A stretch of DNA of 64,000 nt from Bryobacteraceae bacterium (GCA_019752335.1 JAIEMJ010000018.1:1-64000), one strand, 5' to 3'. Counted from the stretch's first letter, positions 1 through 9,145 are shown. The notes: generated by a model not told the origin, from the sequence alone. Numbers and translations: made by a program.

Positions 1-87
1 GAAAGTAAGTGTGGGGTCGACCTTACGGAATTGCGCTTGCGCAAAGAGTAGGCCGGTTACGGTGAGCAACGAAAGGCAGTAACGCAT
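1..87 (-). CDS. N-terminal part of an exported protein (cut by window edge)
   Basis: Only the first 29 codons are in the window and the gene runs off the left edge. They read MRYCLSLLTVTGLLFAQAQ followed by FRKVDPTLTF, a short basic start, a hydrophobic core and an Ala-Gln-Ala cleavage-like end, so this is a signal peptide. A Shine-Dalgarno-like GGAGCG lies about 8 bases before the ATG. Nothing can be said about the mature protein. Confidence 0.5.
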   Translation of the reverse strand, partial: MRYCLSLLTVTGLLFAQAQFRKVDPTLTF

Positions 88-210
88 AGTTATTCGCTCC
101 GCGCCTTGATTATGCCAGATACGAGTTTATTGGCAAGTGAATTCCGGCTTCAAAAGTGTAAATGCTTTTGGCGGTGAGCGGGAAATACATTCCAACACTT
201 GAACATGTAG

Positions 211-369
211 AATGCGCTGAAGCAGGTAGATGATATTGCCCTGCGCAGCGGCGCCTCCTATCCGGCTGTCGCGCTCGTCAACAACTTCAGTAACGCAAAC
301 TTGGGACTAGTCTTGAATGTAGCCAGTACTCCGCGCCCGCTCCAATTCGCGCATAAACTGAGGTTTTAA
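211..369 (+). pseudogene. C-terminal remnant of a TonB-dependent-receptor-like outer membrane protein
   Basis: An open stretch of 52 codons with no start codon follows a TAG at 208-210 and ends in TAA one base before the sulfatase. Its end reads STPRPLQFAHKLRF. A Pro-Arg-x-hydrophobic-Gln-Phe-Ala-x-Lys-Leu tail ending in Phe is the usual last strand of TonB-dependent receptors of acidobacteria, where the terminal Phe is the outer-membrane beta-signal. The upstream 900 or so residues are absent, so I read it as what a deletion left behind. Its last codons supply the sulfatase ribosome binding site. Identity rests on one strand of pattern, so it is moderate only. Confidence 0.45.
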
Positions 370-370
370 C

Positions 371-1762
371 ATGCAACGACGATCCTTCCTCACGCTGCTC
401 GCCACCGGGGCCGCCTCGGCGCAGGCGCCTCCTCCCAACGTCGTGATCATTCTTTGCGACGACCTCGGTTACGCGGACCTAGGCTGCTATGGAAATCGAA
501 CCATCCAGACGCCCAACCTGGATCGCCTGGCTGCGCAGGCGGTGCGCTTCACTGACTTCCACACCACTTCGCCGGTCTGCTCGCCCTCGCGCGCGGCCTT
601 GATCACCGGCCAGTATCAGCAGCGCTACGGCATCCACCACGCCGACGTCCCGGAGAGCACGCGCCGCTACTTCCTGCCGGCCAGCGCGATTACCCTGGCC
701 GAAGTGTTGAAGGATGCCGGCTACTACACCGCGCACGTCGGCAAGTGGCATCTGGGCGAGCCCGAGGAAGCTCCGCACCCCTTGGAGCAAGGCTTCGATT
801 CTTTCTTCGGCATCTTTGGCGGCCGGCCCAGTTCTGGCTGGATCAAGTATGCGCGCTCCATGAATCCGGAGATGATCCGGGACCGGCAAAGGCCAGTGGT
901 CCATCAGGGTCACGTGACGGAGGTGCAAACCAATGCCGCCTTGGAGGTGATTGACGACCGCGCCGCCAAAGGTCCGTTCTTTCTGAATCTGTGGTTCAAC
1001 GCCCCGCACGAACCGCTGGCGCCCTTGCCGAATCAAGCGGAGAGTTATCCGCATTGGAGCAAGCAGGAGCAGACGTATTTTCAGACGGTAACGGATATTG
1101 ACCGTGCAGTAGGCCGCATCCTGCAGAAGCTCGAAGACAAGGGAATCGCGCGAAACACCCTGGTGATCTTCAGCAGCGACAATGGCCCGGAAGCCCATAG
1201 CTATGAATTTTCCCGGGGCTCCGCTTGGCCCCTGAAGGGGATGAAGACTCAGCTTTGGGAAGGCGGAATTCGCGTGCCTTGCCTCGTCCGCTTCCCCGGT
1301 ACCGGTCCCACGGGCGTGGTGTCGCCGGCGGTGACGAGTATGCTGGACGTGTTTCCCACCGTGCTCGCGGTTACCGGCACCAAGCCCAAGCGCGAGTTGG
1401 ATCTCGACGGAGGCATGGATCTACGCGCCGCCGTAGCGAACCCGGCCCGCTTCGCTTCCCGCCCGCTCTTCCTGGAGTTTCGCTCCCCGCAGCGCGGGGT
1501 CGCCACGAGCCTCTCCCTGGCGGTCAGAAAAGGAAAGTGGAAGCTCTTTGCCGACGACAGGTTCGAGCGTACCGAACTCTACGATCTCTCCGCGGACATC
1601 GGGGAGACGAACAACGTCCTGGCGCGGAACCGGCCCGTGGCGGACGCGCTGCTCGCGGAACTGAAGCGTTGGAAAGCAGGGTTCAACCAACCCCTGCCCC
1701 CGGCCCAGCGCGTGGAGACACCGTCGGCCGAAGAACTGGAGAAGCGCTACTACCGGAATTGA
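371..1762 (+). CDS. exported arylsulfatase-family sulfatase
   Basis: Hydrolyses sulfate esters, probably on sulfated polysaccharide, outside the cytoplasm. The N terminus RRSFLTLLATG is Tat-like and ends in ASAQA. The mature protein opens with NVVIILCDDLGYADLGCYG, the metal-binding Asp pair of alkaline-phosphatase-fold sulfatases. Cys70 in CSPSR is the residue normally converted to formylglycine (C-x-P-S-R). GKWHLG and the later SSDNGPE complete the metal and sulfate site. The length of 463 residues is normal for the family. ATG at 371 follows GAGG at 8 bases. No maturase gene is visible in the window. The specific substrate cannot be told from sequence. Confidence 0.92.
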   Translation: MQRRSFLTLLATGAASAQAPPPNVVIILCDDLGYADLGCYGNRTIQTPNLDRLAAQAVRFTDFHTTSPVCSPSRAALITGQYQQRYGIHHADVPESTRRYFLPASAITLAEVLKDAGYYTAHVGKWHLGEPEEAPHPLEQGFDSFFGIFGGRPSSGWIKYARSMNPEMIRDRQRPVVHQGHVTEVQTNAALEVIDDRAAKGPFFLNLWFNAPHEPLAPLPNQAESYPHWSKQEQTYFQTVTDIDRAVGRILQKLEDKGIARNTLVIFSSDNGPEAHSYEFSRGSAWPLKGMKTQLWEGGIRVPCLVRFPGTGPTGVVSPAVTSMLDVFPTVLAVTGTKPKRELDLDGGMDLRAAVANPARFASRPLFLEFRSPQRGVATSLSLAVRKGKWKLFADDRFERTELYDLSADIGETNNVLARNRPVADALLAELKRWKAGFNQPLPPAQRVETPSAEELEKRYYRN

Positions 1763-1864
1763 TCGTCGCGGGATGTACGCTAAAGCATGGAGCTGGGCTG
1801 CCCGCCGCGTCATCCCGCCTTTCATTCCGGCTCGCATACGATACTGCCCCCTAGGAGAGGTTGC

Positions 1865-2077
1865 ATGCCCACCACCACGCGAATCACCATCGAATCGGGA
1901 AAGCGGAGCGGCCAGCCTTGCGTTCGGGGATTGCGAATCACCGTTTGGGATGTGCTGGGCTGGCTGGGGGCGGGAATGTCCGAGACGGAGATTCTGGACG
2001 AGCACCCTGATCTCGAAGCCGGAGATTTCCCGGAAGTCTACCGGTTCGCGGCGGAAATGGGCCGCCAGTTGCCTTGA
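1865..2077 (+). CDS. DUF433 protein (VapB-like antitoxin family), no partner toxin
   Basis: A 70-residue protein. The frame is open further upstream, but ATG at 1865 with GGAGAGG just before it is the natural start. DUF433 features are the short conserved core GQPCVRGLRITVWDVLGWL followed by the helix GMSETEILDEHPDLE. The family forms a winged-helix DNA-binding fold and usually precedes a PIN-like DUF5615 toxin that overlaps its stop. Here the bases after the stop encode only about 30 residues of unrelated-looking sequence before the next gene, so it seems to be an orphan antitoxin or stand-alone regulator. Confidence 0.8.
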   Translation: MPTTTRITIESGKRSGQPCVRGLRITVWDVLGWLGAGMSETEILDEHPDLEAGDFPEVYRFAAEMGRQLP

Positions 2078-2168
2078 AGCTGATGTGTTCTGGACGAAAC
2101 GCGAATACGGACGCCTCTCGTCCCCGCCACCGCACCTCCCGGATCCTTTCTGGTAGCCTTACGGGGCG

Positions 2169-2636
2169 ATGTTCACTGCTTTTCTCTTGTTCCGCTACCT
2201 TACCGGACTGATGCTCTCGGTTGGCCTGGCCCTGCTGCTGCTGATCACGCTCTTCCACAGCGCGGTGAACTTCGCTCGCGAAGGCGCGGGCGTACTCGGT
2301 TACGTTGTAGCCCTGTTCAGTTCGGGCTTCACCAAAGGCACGCGCCCGCCGGATCCCCGCGGCTGGATCACCTCCATGCCCCAGGTAGGTCTCGCGCTGC
2401 TCTTCCTGGCAATGATCGTTTCGCTCTTCTATCCATCGCTGAAAGCCCTACTGCATACGGTGGCCGCGATGGGCCTGGTCGCGCTGGCTTGGTATGCGCG
2501 CATGATGGGGACGGAATGGCATCTGGAGATCCTTTGCCTGCCCTTGATTCCGCTTTGGTTCCTCTATTACGGGCTCTGTCTATTCTGGTTTCGGCCTGTC
2601 GCTACCGCAGGCGCGTCGCTGACGGCGAACCCGTAG
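2169..2636 (+). CDS. multi-pass membrane protein of unknown function
   Basis: A 155-residue hydrophobic protein. I count about four membrane spans: residues 10-30, 75-92, 95-112 and 118-140. A short soluble loop (residues 55-70) contains GTRPPDPRGW. No catalytic or ligand motif is recognisable. It stands alone, 92 bases after the DUF433 gene and convergent with the SDR gene. Coding status is supported by consistent third-position GC and by membrane topology rather than by homology. Confidence 0.55.
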   Translation: MFTAFLLFRYLTGLMLSVGLALLLLITLFHSAVNFAREGAGVLGYVVALFSSGFTKGTRPPDPRGWITSMPQVGLALLFLAMIVSLFYPSLKALLHTVAAMGLVALAWYARMMGTEWHLEILCLPLIPLWFLYYGLCLFWFRPVATAGASLTANP

Positions 2637-2802
2637 TCCGGGGCCCGCCCGAATTGGAACCCTCCTGAGAACTGACCCTCGAAGACGTCGCCGCCAAAGC
2701 CAAGCGGCCCGCCTTCCACCGCCACATCAACATCGACCTGGGCCGCCCCGCCGACTCTGAACCTCCCACCCATCAGCCTGAGACAGAACCCACCCACCGG
2801 GT
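2637..2802. other. gene-free stretch between convergent genes, possible coding remnant
   Basis: No start-to-stop gene is seen. On the + strand from 2669 the frame reads ELTLEDVAAKAKRPAFHRHI and continues through a His/Glu/Pro-rich tail, with no start and a stop (TGA 2666-2668) directly ahead. It has protein-like composition but I do not recognise it. It may be a fragment of a lost gene. Confidence 0.25.
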
Positions 2803-3561
2803 TCAACCCAGCAAGCCTCGCGTCAGACCGCCGTCTACGGCGAGGGAGACTCCGGTCAGGTAGCTGGCGCGTTCCGACGCCAGGAAGACCACGGCATTCG
2901 CAAATTCTTCCGGCGTCGCGATGCGCTTGAGGGCGGTTTGGCTGGCCCAGCGGTCGCGGAGTTCGGGGTCGTGGCCAGCGATGGTGTTCAAGCGATCCGT
3001 TGCGGTGAAACCCGGGCAAATGTTGTTCACCGTCACGCCGTACGCCCCGTATTCATTGGCGAGGCTCTTCACCAGGCCCGCGACCGCCGCGCGCACGGAG
3101 TTCGACAGAATCAGGCCATCCAGGGGCTGCTTCACCGACACCGACGTGATCGTGAGAAATCGGCCCCAGCCTTGCGCTTTCATCCCCGGCAAAACGGCGT
3201 GGGCGAAGTGCAGCGTGCTCATCAGGTTCAGCCGCACGGCGGACTCCCAATCGGCGGCGTTCGTCTGCTCAAACGTCTTCGCAGGCGGCCCTCCCGAGTT
3301 CGTCACGCATATGTCTACGCGACCGAAGCGGCTTCGTACTGCGGCGACAAAGGCATGCACCTGCTCGGCGTCGGTGACGTCCACCGGCACGGCCAGCACT
3401 TCGGGCCCGATGCGCTCCGCCGCCCGCGCAATCGCCACGGCGTCGCGCGAACAGATGGCTACCCGCGCGCCCTCTTGCGCCAAGCCCTCCGCCACGGCGA
3501 AGCCAAGCCCTTGGCTGGCTGCCGCCACGATTGCGACTTTGTCTCGTAAGCCGAGGTCCAC
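2803..3561 (-). CDS. atypical short-chain dehydrogenase (FabG-like) lacking the YxxxK pair
   Basis: A 252-residue Rossmann protein of normal SDR length with the late PGFTATDRL and the C-terminal ASYLTGVSLAVDGGLTRG typical of FabG-like enzymes. The cofactor motif TGxxxGxG is degenerate (AAASQGLG, residues 13-20). At the catalytic site the usual Tyr-x-x-x-Lys is replaced by Ser153-Asn-Ser-Val-Arg157. These are the hallmarks of the BKR-like SDR subgroup (cd05344), which resembles beta-ketoacyl-ACP reductase without the standard tetrad. The reaction is therefore uncertain. It is the last gene of a leftward group behind a 67-residue protein and two VWFA genes, five bases after its neighbour. Confidence 0.88.
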   Translation of the reverse strand: MDLGLRDKVAIVAAASQGLGFAVAEGLAQEGARVAICSRDAVAIARAAERIGPEVLAVPVDVTDAEQVHAFVAAVRSRFGRVDICVTNSGGPPAKTFEQTNAADWESAVRLNLMSTLHFAHAVLPGMKAQGWGRFLTITSVSVKQPLDGLILSNSVRAAVAGLVKSLANEYGAYGVTVNNICPGFTATDRLNTIAGHDPELRDRWASQTALKRIATPEEFANAVVFLASERASYLTGVSLAVDGGLTRGLLG

Positions 3562-3566
3562 TTACG

Positions 3567-3770
3567 CTAAGCCCGCCGGTGCATGCGCCCGGCCCAGGCC
3601 AGGAAACGGAGTAACTCTTGACGATGACGCCAGGAGAAGGTGAAAAACTCGCGCGCCGTGATCTCGTCCGCGTGCAGACCCCAGTAAGTCTCCATGCGCC
3701 AACGTAAGTAGGGGCTCGCCCAGGGGCGCAGCGGATAGCCACGCGTCGCATTCCACAAAAAGCTCAGCAT
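3567..3770 (-). CDS. small conserved-looking protein of unknown function (67 aa)
   Basis: Begins MLSFLWNATRGYPLRPWASP and is rich in Trp and Arg, with an amphipathic, basic C terminus. There is no membrane span and no known motif. Its start abuts the stop of the upstream VWFA gene (3771) and its stop lies 5 bases before the SDR start, so it sits in a tightly packed leftward operon. That position is the main evidence that it is real. Function unknown. Confidence 0.6.
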   Translation of the reverse strand: MLSFLWNATRGYPLRPWASPYLRWRMETYWGLHADEITAREFFTFSWRHRQELLRFLAWAGRMHRRA

Positions 3771-4700
3771 CTAAAGATTCTGCGAGACCTTCTTGGGTTC
3801 GCGTTGATTCGGCGTCGCGTAATAACCGGAACGCGTCCGCACCACCGGACTGTTCGGGCCCTTCGCGGTGACCTTGATCGTCCGGTAACTACCGTCGAGC
3901 GCGGCGTTCAGCGGCGAGTAAGTAATGACGTATTGGTTCCGAATATCGTGGGCCACTTGCAACGCCAGTTTTTCTACTTCTTCGAGTTCATTCGGGAAAA
4001 AGCACAAGCCACCGGTGGACTCGGTAATTGACTTCAGCGCCCGCTGTGCCTTTTTCGCTTCGCGCGGCTCTTCCCGGGAGAGCAGGCCAATGACGTGGAT
4101 CACGACGTTCGAGCGGCCCGTCTTCGCCAACAGCTTCTCGAGCGTGGTGGAACTGGCGTTATCGTTGCCGTCGGTGATCAGCATTAGCACGCGCTTGTCG
4201 TGCTTGCCCTTGGCCACGTTGTCGAGCGAGAGGTTGATGGCGTCGTAGAAAGCCGTGCCGCCGCTCGAATCGATACGCGCCAAGCCTTCTTCCATCTTCT
4301 TCACGTCCGACGTGAAGGTGACATCCTCAAAGGCTTCGTCGTTGAAATTGACAATGAAGACCTGGTCGCGCGGGTTCGACGCCTTCACCATCGCGATGGA
4401 GGCCGCCTCCACCTTGGCGCGGCGATCCCGCATGGAGCCGGAGTTGTCGACGATCAGGCCCAGCGACACGGGGACGTCTTCGCGCAGGAACGCCTTAATG
4501 GGCTGCTCGGTGTTGTTTTCGAAAACCTTGAAGGCCGTGCGCGGCAAGTCCGTCACCAATTGGCCCTTCGAATTCACTACGGTCGCGTAGAGGGGCACCA
4601 AACGGGTGTCGCTGCGGAAGGTCGGTTCCGGATCCTGCGCGTAGGCCGCGATACCGGCGGCGGCCGTTGTGAAAAAACCTCTTCTACTGGGCTGGAGCAT
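3771..4700 (-). CDS. exported VWFA-related Acidobacterial domain protein
   Basis: A 309-residue protein with a Tat-like signal (SRRGFFTTAAAGIAAYAQ). It then has the beta-sandwich lead-in of this family (RLVPLYATVVNSKGQLV...FKVFENN) and a von Willebrand A domain. The metal-ion-dependent adhesion site DxSxS is VDNSGSM, with the later Thr in SSGGTAF and Asp in ITDGNDN. It ends with QYVITYSP and GYYA, the usual end of the TIGR03436 family. Likely an extracytoplasmic protein-binding domain; partner unknown. Its start overlaps the stop of the upstream paralogue by 17 bases, so the two are probably translated together. Confidence 0.9.
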   Translation of the reverse strand: MLQPSRRGFFTTAAAGIAAYAQDPEPTFRSDTRLVPLYATVVNSKGQLVTDLPRTAFKVFENNTEQPIKAFLREDVPVSLGLIVDNSGSMRDRRAKVEAASIAMVKASNPRDQVFIVNFNDEAFEDVTFTSDVKKMEEGLARIDSSGGTAFYDAINLSLDNVAKGKHDKRVLMLITDGNDNASSTTLEKLLAKTGRSNVVIHVIGLLSREEPREAKKAQRALKSITESTGGLCFFPNELEEVEKLALQVAHDIRNQYVITYSPLNAALDGSYRTIKVTAKGPNSPVVRTRSGYYATPNQREPKKVSQNL

Positions 4701-5754
4701 AGTAGCCTTGGCGCCAAGCGGGCTTGAGCGGCGGCAATCCTTTCGGCTGAATCAATTTCACTTGCACGCGGCGATACTTCCCGTCGCGCTCCTGGTTCAT
4801 CGGCGAGAATCCCAGGACGTACTGGTTCCGCAACTCGATGCCGATCTTGGCCGCCACGTCGGGCAACTCATTGATATTCTCAATCGGAAAATGACGCCCG
4901 CCCGTCTGCTCGGACACTTCCGTTAACAGGCCCGGGCCGGCCATCTCCTCCGCGGAACGGCCGCGGGCCGACATCGGCTCGAAGATGCCAATTGCATAAA
5001 CTTGGACGTCCGCTTCCCGGATCAGGTTCCGAATCTCAGTCTCGGTGTAACGCGACGAATTGTCGCCGCCATCCGATAGAATGATAATCGCCTTGCGCGG
5101 ATTCTTGGCCTTCTTCATCTGCGTCATGGCCATGTAAACGCCGTCCAGCAGCGCCGTCTTGCCTTTGGCCTGCGTGAAGGTCAGCCGGTTCTGAATCTCC
5201 TCGGTGGAGTGGGTGAAGGGCACGACGAGCTCCGGGCGATCGTTAAACTGCACCAGGAAGAATTCGTCCTCCGGATTCGCCGTCTTGAAGAACTGCGCGG
5301 CCGCTTGGCGCGCCTTCTGCAGCTTGGAGCCCATGCTGCCGCTGGCGTCGAAGACGAGGCCAATCGAGAGAGGTGCGTCTTCACTGGCGAACTGCACGAT
5401 CCGCTGCTCCACCTTGTCCTCAAAGAGCTTGAACTGCTCTTTTTCCAAGCCCGTCACGAAGCGATTCAGCGGGTCGCGCACGGTTACGTTGATCAGCACC
5501 AGGTTCGTGTCGACGCGGATATTCGGGACGCGCGCCTCGCCGTCCGCCGGCGGTTTGGGGCCCGCAGTCGAAACGCGCGGTTCGATGCCGACCCGGGCCG
5601 GGGGCAAGCCAGGCGCCGGGGTGGCGGTTGCGCCGGCCTCAGGCTTGGCCGGCTGGACGCCCGTCTTCGCCCGGTCGTCGGCCGGTAACAGGATCGACGC
5701 GAAAATAAACACGCCCAGGCATATCCGCCGGCTCCGAAATAGCATAGACACCAT
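4684..5754 (-). CDS. exported VWFA-related Acidobacterial domain protein
   Basis: A 356-residue paralogue of the next gene. A signal peptide (residues 1-25) is followed by a Pro/Ala-rich linker of about 50 residues and the conserved lead-in VDTNLVLINVTVRDPLNRFV. The VWA domain has an intact MIDAS (FDASGSM), KGKTALLDG and ILSDGGDN. It ends QYVLGFSP and QGYYAPAQ. It is the first gene of the leftward operon VWFA-VWFA-small protein-SDR and is divergent from kdsB, only 57 bases apart. The linker suggests the domain is held away from a membrane or wall surface. Biological role unknown. Confidence 0.9.
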   Translation of the reverse strand: MVSMLFRSRRICLGVFIFASILLPADDRAKTGVQPAKPEAGATATPAPGLPPARVGIEPRVSTAGPKPPADGEARVPNIRVDTNLVLINVTVRDPLNRFVTGLEKEQFKLFEDKVEQRIVQFASEDAPLSIGLVFDASGSMGSKLQKARQAAAQFFKTANPEDEFFLVQFNDRPELVVPFTHSTEEIQNRLTFTQAKGKTALLDGVYMAMTQMKKAKNPRKAIIILSDGGDNSSRYTETEIRNLIREADVQVYAIGIFEPMSARGRSAEEMAGPGLLTEVSEQTGGRHFPIENINELPDVAAKIGIELRNQYVLGFSPMNQERDGKYRRVQVKLIQPKGLPPLKPAWRQGYYAPAQ

Positions 5755-5811
5755 CCCGCTCGAGATTCTCCTTCAAGATATCACCGATTCAGTCCGCAAC
5801 TCGGGAGCCCT

Positions 5812-6606
5812 GTGTTACCATCGAACGTGCCGCAGCGCATTCTGGGCGTCATTCCCGCCAGGTTCTCTTCCAGCCGGTTTCCCGGCAAAGCCCTCGTCTC
5901 TATCGCCGGAAAACCCATGATCCAGCACGTCTGGGAACGGGCCCTCTCCGCGCGCTACCTCACCAACGTGGTGGTGGCCACGGATGACGACCGCATCGCC
6001 CAAGCCGCCCGTGCCTTCGGCGCCACCGTGCGCATGACCCGCGCCGACCATTTCTCCGGGACTGACCGCGTGGCCGAAGTCGCCTCGGCTGACCCGGCCT
6101 CTGTCGTCGTCAACATTCAAGGCGACGAGCCCCTCATCGATCCGGCCGCCATCGACGCCGCCGTTTTGGCTCTTCTCGATAATCCCGATATTCCCATGGC
6201 CACGCTGAAGCGCCGCATCGAAGATCCGGCCGACCAGGGCAACCCAAACGTCGTTAAAGTTGTGACAGACCGCCTCGGCAACGCCATTTACTTTTCGCGC
6301 TCCACGATTCCCTACAATCGCGGCGCCGGCGACCGTATCGCTTATTACAAGCACATCGGTCTTTACGTTTATCAACGCGATTTCCTACTGAGTTACTCTG
6401 ACCTACCCGTCGGACCGCTCGAAACCTCCGAGTGCCTGGAACAACTGCGGGCACTCGAAAATGGTTACAAGATCCGCGTCGCGGAGACGGAATATGAATC
6501 CCTCGGCGTCGACACGCCCGAGGACTTAGCCCGCCTCCGTCACTACTTCGAACTCTCTCTCTCCCGGCATCCTGCCCCACGGAACACTTTAATCAACAAT
6601 GGCTAA
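5812..6606 (+). CDS. kdsB: 3-deoxy-manno-octulosonate cytidylyltransferase
   Basis: Activates Kdo with CTP to CMP-Kdo, the donor for lipopolysaccharide inner core synthesis in the cytoplasm. ILGVIPARFSSSRFPGKAL near the N terminus is the nucleotide-binding signature, with later NIQGDEPLIDP and YKHIGLYVYQRDFL. The length of 264 residues is close to the family norm of about 250. The start is GTG at 5812. It overlaps pyrG by 8 bases, so CTP production and CTP use are co-translated. With kdsA it indicates a Gram-negative envelope with Kdo. Confidence 0.96.
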   Translation: MLPSNVPQRILGVIPARFSSSRFPGKALVSIAGKPMIQHVWERALSARYLTNVVVATDDDRIAQAARAFGATVRMTRADHFSGTDRVAEVASADPASVVVNIQGDEPLIDPAAIDAAVLALLDNPDIPMATLKRRIEDPADQGNPNVVKVVTDRLGNAIYFSRSTIPYNRGAGDRIAYYKHIGLYVYQRDFLLSYSDLPVGPLETSECLEQLRALENGYKIRVAETEYESLGVDTPEDLARLRHYFELSLSRHPAPRNTLINNG

Positions 6607-8236
6607 ATACATCTTCGTCACTGGCGGTGTCGTCTCTTCACTAGGGAAGGGCATCGCAGCGGCGTCGATCGGCTGCTTACTCGAAAGCCGCGGCTTACGC
6701 GTCTGCATGCAGAAGTTCGACCCCTACTTGAATATTGACCCGGGCACCATGAGTCCCTTCCAGCACGGCGAAGTCTTCGTCACCGACGACGGCGCCGAAA
6801 CGGATCTTGACCTTGGCCACTACGAACGCTTCACCCATTCGCCGCTCTCCAAAGCGAATAACCTCACCAGCGGCCGCATCTACGAACAAATCATCATGCG
6901 CGAGCGCCGTGGTGACTATCTCGGGAAAACCGTGCAAGTGATTCCGCACGTCACCGACGAAATTAAAAACGCCATGCGCAAGGTAAGTGAAGGCGTCGAC
7001 GTCGTGATCTGCGAAATCGGCGGCACGGTCGGCGACATTGAGAGCCTGCCGTTCCTCGAAGCCATTCGCCAGATGCGCCATGAAGTGGGCCGTACGAATG
7101 CCTGCTTCGTCCATCTCACCTTGGTGCCTTGGATCGCCGCCGCGCAGGAATTGAAGACGAAGCCGACGCAGCATTCGGTAAAGGAACTACGCGCGCTCGG
7201 CATCCAGCCGGATATTCTCCTCTGCCGCTCGGAGCGTCCGCTCGCCGACGACATGAAGGCCAAAATCGCGCTCTTCTGCGACGTCGATCTCGACGCCGTG
7301 GTCACTGTGATGGACGTCGACAGCGTCTATGCCGTTCCGCTCGTTCTGGCGGATCAGCAGGTCGACGAGAAGTTGCTCCGCATTTTCGAGATGCCCAGCC
7401 CCGCGCCGCGTAACATGGAAGCCTGGGGGGCCATGTTACAGCGCATGAAACACCCGCGCGATGTGGTGGAAATCGGGCTAATCGGTAAGTATGTCGAGTA
7501 TGAGGATTCTTACAAGAGCCTGAAAGAATCGCTGATCCACGGCGCCCTCGCGCACAATCTCAAAATCGAGTTCAACTGGATCGAAGCGCAAACGCTCGAA
7601 TGGCCGGCTTGCCGCGAAGTCTTAAGCCGCTTCGATGGCATCCTGGTGCCAGGCGGCTTCGGGTCGAGGGGTGTGGAGGGGATGCTCAACGCCATTCGCT
7701 TCGCGCGCGAAGAGCAAGTGCCTTACTTCGGCATCTGCCTCGGCATGCAAACCATGGTGATCGAGTTCGCGCGCCACGTCGCGGGGCTCACCGGCGCGGA
7801 CTCCACCGAGTTTAACCCCGCCGCGCCCTACCGGGTGATTTACAAACTCCGCGAGTTACTTGGCGTCGATGAACTCGGCGGCACTATGCGCCTCGGCGCT
7901 TACCCGTGCCAACTCGCCGAAGGCAGCCTCGCCCGCCAAGCTTATGGCGCGGCCGAAATCAGCGAGCGTCATCGCCATCGCTTCGAGTTCAATCGCGAAT
8001 TCGAGAAAGTACTCACGGAACATGGGCTCAAGATCTCGGGCCAAACGCCTGACGGCGTCTATGTTGAAATCTGCGAGTTACCCAATCATCCTTGGTTCCT
8101 GGGCTGTCAATTTCATCCCGAATTTAAGTCGAAGCCGCTGGAGCCGCACCCCTTGTTCACGGCGTTTCTTGGCGCTTCTTATGCTCACCGTCAGCAGCGC
8201 TTAGTCCGGCTGGAGCAGCCGCTCTTTTCCCGATGA
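6599..8236 (+). CDS. pyrG: CTP synthase
   Basis: Makes CTP from UTP, ATP and glutamine. The N-terminal synthetase domain (residues 1-265) begins [20 protein letters not shown] and contains the CTP/UTP-binding segment [14 protein letters not shown]. The C-terminal glutamine amidotransferase domain (about 290-540) has the nucleophile Cys in [16 protein letters not shown], and the His/Glu pair in FHPEFKSKP. The length of 545 residues is typical. It sits between kdsB and kdsA with overlaps on both sides (8 and 4 bases), an arrangement known from other bacteria that couples pyrimidine supply to Kdo activation. Confidence 0.98.
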   Translation: MAKYIFVTGGVVSSLGKGIAAASIGCLLESRGLRVCMQKFDPYLNIDPGTMSPFQHGEVFVTDDGAETDLDLGHYERFTHSPLSKANNLTSGRIYEQIIMRERRGDYLGKTVQVIPHVTDEIKNAMRKVSEGVDVVICEIGGTVGDIESLPFLEAIRQMRHEVGRTNACFVHLTLVPWIAAAQELKTKPTQHSVKELRALGIQPDILLCRSERPLADDMKAKIALFCDVDLDAVVTVMDVDSVYAVPLVLADQQVDEKLLRIFEMPSPAPRNMEAWGAMLQRMKHPRDVVEIGLIGKYVEYEDSYKSLKESLIHGALAHNLKIEFNWIEAQTLEWPACREVLSRFDGILVPGGFGSRGVEGMLNAIRFAREEQVPYFGICLGMQTMVIEFARHVAGLTGADSTEFNPAAPYRVIYKLRELLGVDELGGTMRLGAYPCQLAEGSLARQAYGAAEISERHRHRFEFNREFEKVLTEHGLKISGQTPDGVYVEICELPNHPWFLGCQFHPEFKSKPLEPHPLFTAFLGASYAHRQQRLVRLEQPLFSR

Positions 8237-9021
8237 CTCTCTCTCCCGACTTACAGCTTGGCGGCGGCGCGCCACTGGCGCTGATTGCCGGCCCCTGCGT
8301 GATCGAAAGCGAGGAGCACTGCCAGTATCTGGCGTGGGAGATCGCGAAGATCGCCGGTCCGTTTGTCTTTAAGGCCTCTTTCGACAAGGCCAACCGCTCC
8401 AGCGTCAATTCTTACCGTGGCCCCGGCTTTGCGGAAGGCTGCCGGATTCTCGCGGGACTGCGCAAGGAAGGCTACACCGTGCTGACGGACATCCATGAAG
8501 CCTGGCAAGCGGAACCCGTCGCCGCCTGCGCCGATATTCTGCAAATCCCCGCCTTCCTTTGCCGGCAAACTGACTTACTCGTCGCCGCCGGGAAAACCGG
8601 CCGGATGGTGAATATCAAGAAAGGCCAATTCGTCGCGCCCGAGGATATGCGTCACGCCGTGGAAAAAGTAACTTCTACCGGCAATCAACGGGTAAGCCTG
8701 ACGGAACGCGGCTCGAGTTTCGGTTATCACAACTTAGTCGTCGACATGCGTTCGCTGGTGATCATGCGCGACCTGGGTTACCCCGTCATCTTCGACGCCA
8801 CGCACAGCGTACAACTGCCTGGAGCTTCCGGCAACACCAGCGGCGGCCAGCCGCGGTTTATTGAACCTCTAGCCCGAGCCGCCGCCGCGGTCGGCATCGA
8901 CGGACTCTTCGTCGAGGTCCACGAAGCCCCGGAGCGCGCGAAGTCCGACGGCGCGAACGCGTTGCGCCTGGATCAACTCGCGGACTTACTCGCCAAAGTC
9001 CGCGCGGTCGCGTCGATGTAA
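8233..9021 (+). CDS. kdsA: 3-deoxy-8-phosphooctulonate synthase
   Basis: Condenses phosphoenolpyruvate with arabinose 5-phosphate to Kdo 8-phosphate. Seen are [13 protein letters not shown] at the start, [20 protein letters not shown] (the family signature), [11 protein letters not shown], and the C-terminal ATHSVQLPG and DGLFVEVHE. The length of 262 residues is close to the usual 275-285. Its ATG shares four bases (ATGA) with the pyrG stop. A Cys is present in the PCVIE segment; whether the enzyme is metal dependent cannot be decided here. Confidence 0.96.
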   Translation: MTLSPDLQLGGGAPLALIAGPCVIESEEHCQYLAWEIAKIAGPFVFKASFDKANRSSVNSYRGPGFAEGCRILAGLRKEGYTVLTDIHEAWQAEPVAACADILQIPAFLCRQTDLLVAAGKTGRMVNIKKGQFVAPEDMRHAVEKVTSTGNQRVSLTERGSSFGYHNLVVDMRSLVIMRDLGYPVIFDATHSVQLPGASGNTSGGQPRFIEPLARAAAAVGIDGLFVEVHEAPERAKSDGANALRLDQLADLLAKVRAVASM

Positions 9022-9079
9022 CCCATCGCTTACGCGATGGGCTGGCGACCCACAAACAGCCCACCGCGTAAGCGGTGGG
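9022..9079. repeat. paired palindromic (REP/BIME-like) element, copy 1
   Basis: Two 20-base hairpins stand in inverted arrangement. Unit one is CCCATCGCTTACGCGATGGG (9022-9041) and unit two is CCCACCGCGTAAGCGGTGGG (9060-9079). Each has an 8-bp perfect stem, and the loops TTAC and GTAA are each other's complement. They fill the gap between the convergent kdsA and pta genes. A second copy with the same layout is at 34910-34995. Confidence 0.75.
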
Positions 9080-9145
9080 TTACGTTACGAATTATGCCAT
9101 TGCTTCTGGGGTTTTCGCGAAACACCGGAATCGTGAACGAAGAAA

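Noticed and set aside
2078-2168. A DUF5615 toxin partner after the DUF433 gene
   Set aside because: The reading frames there give at most about 30 residues without the expected Asp-rich start, so I call it an orphan.
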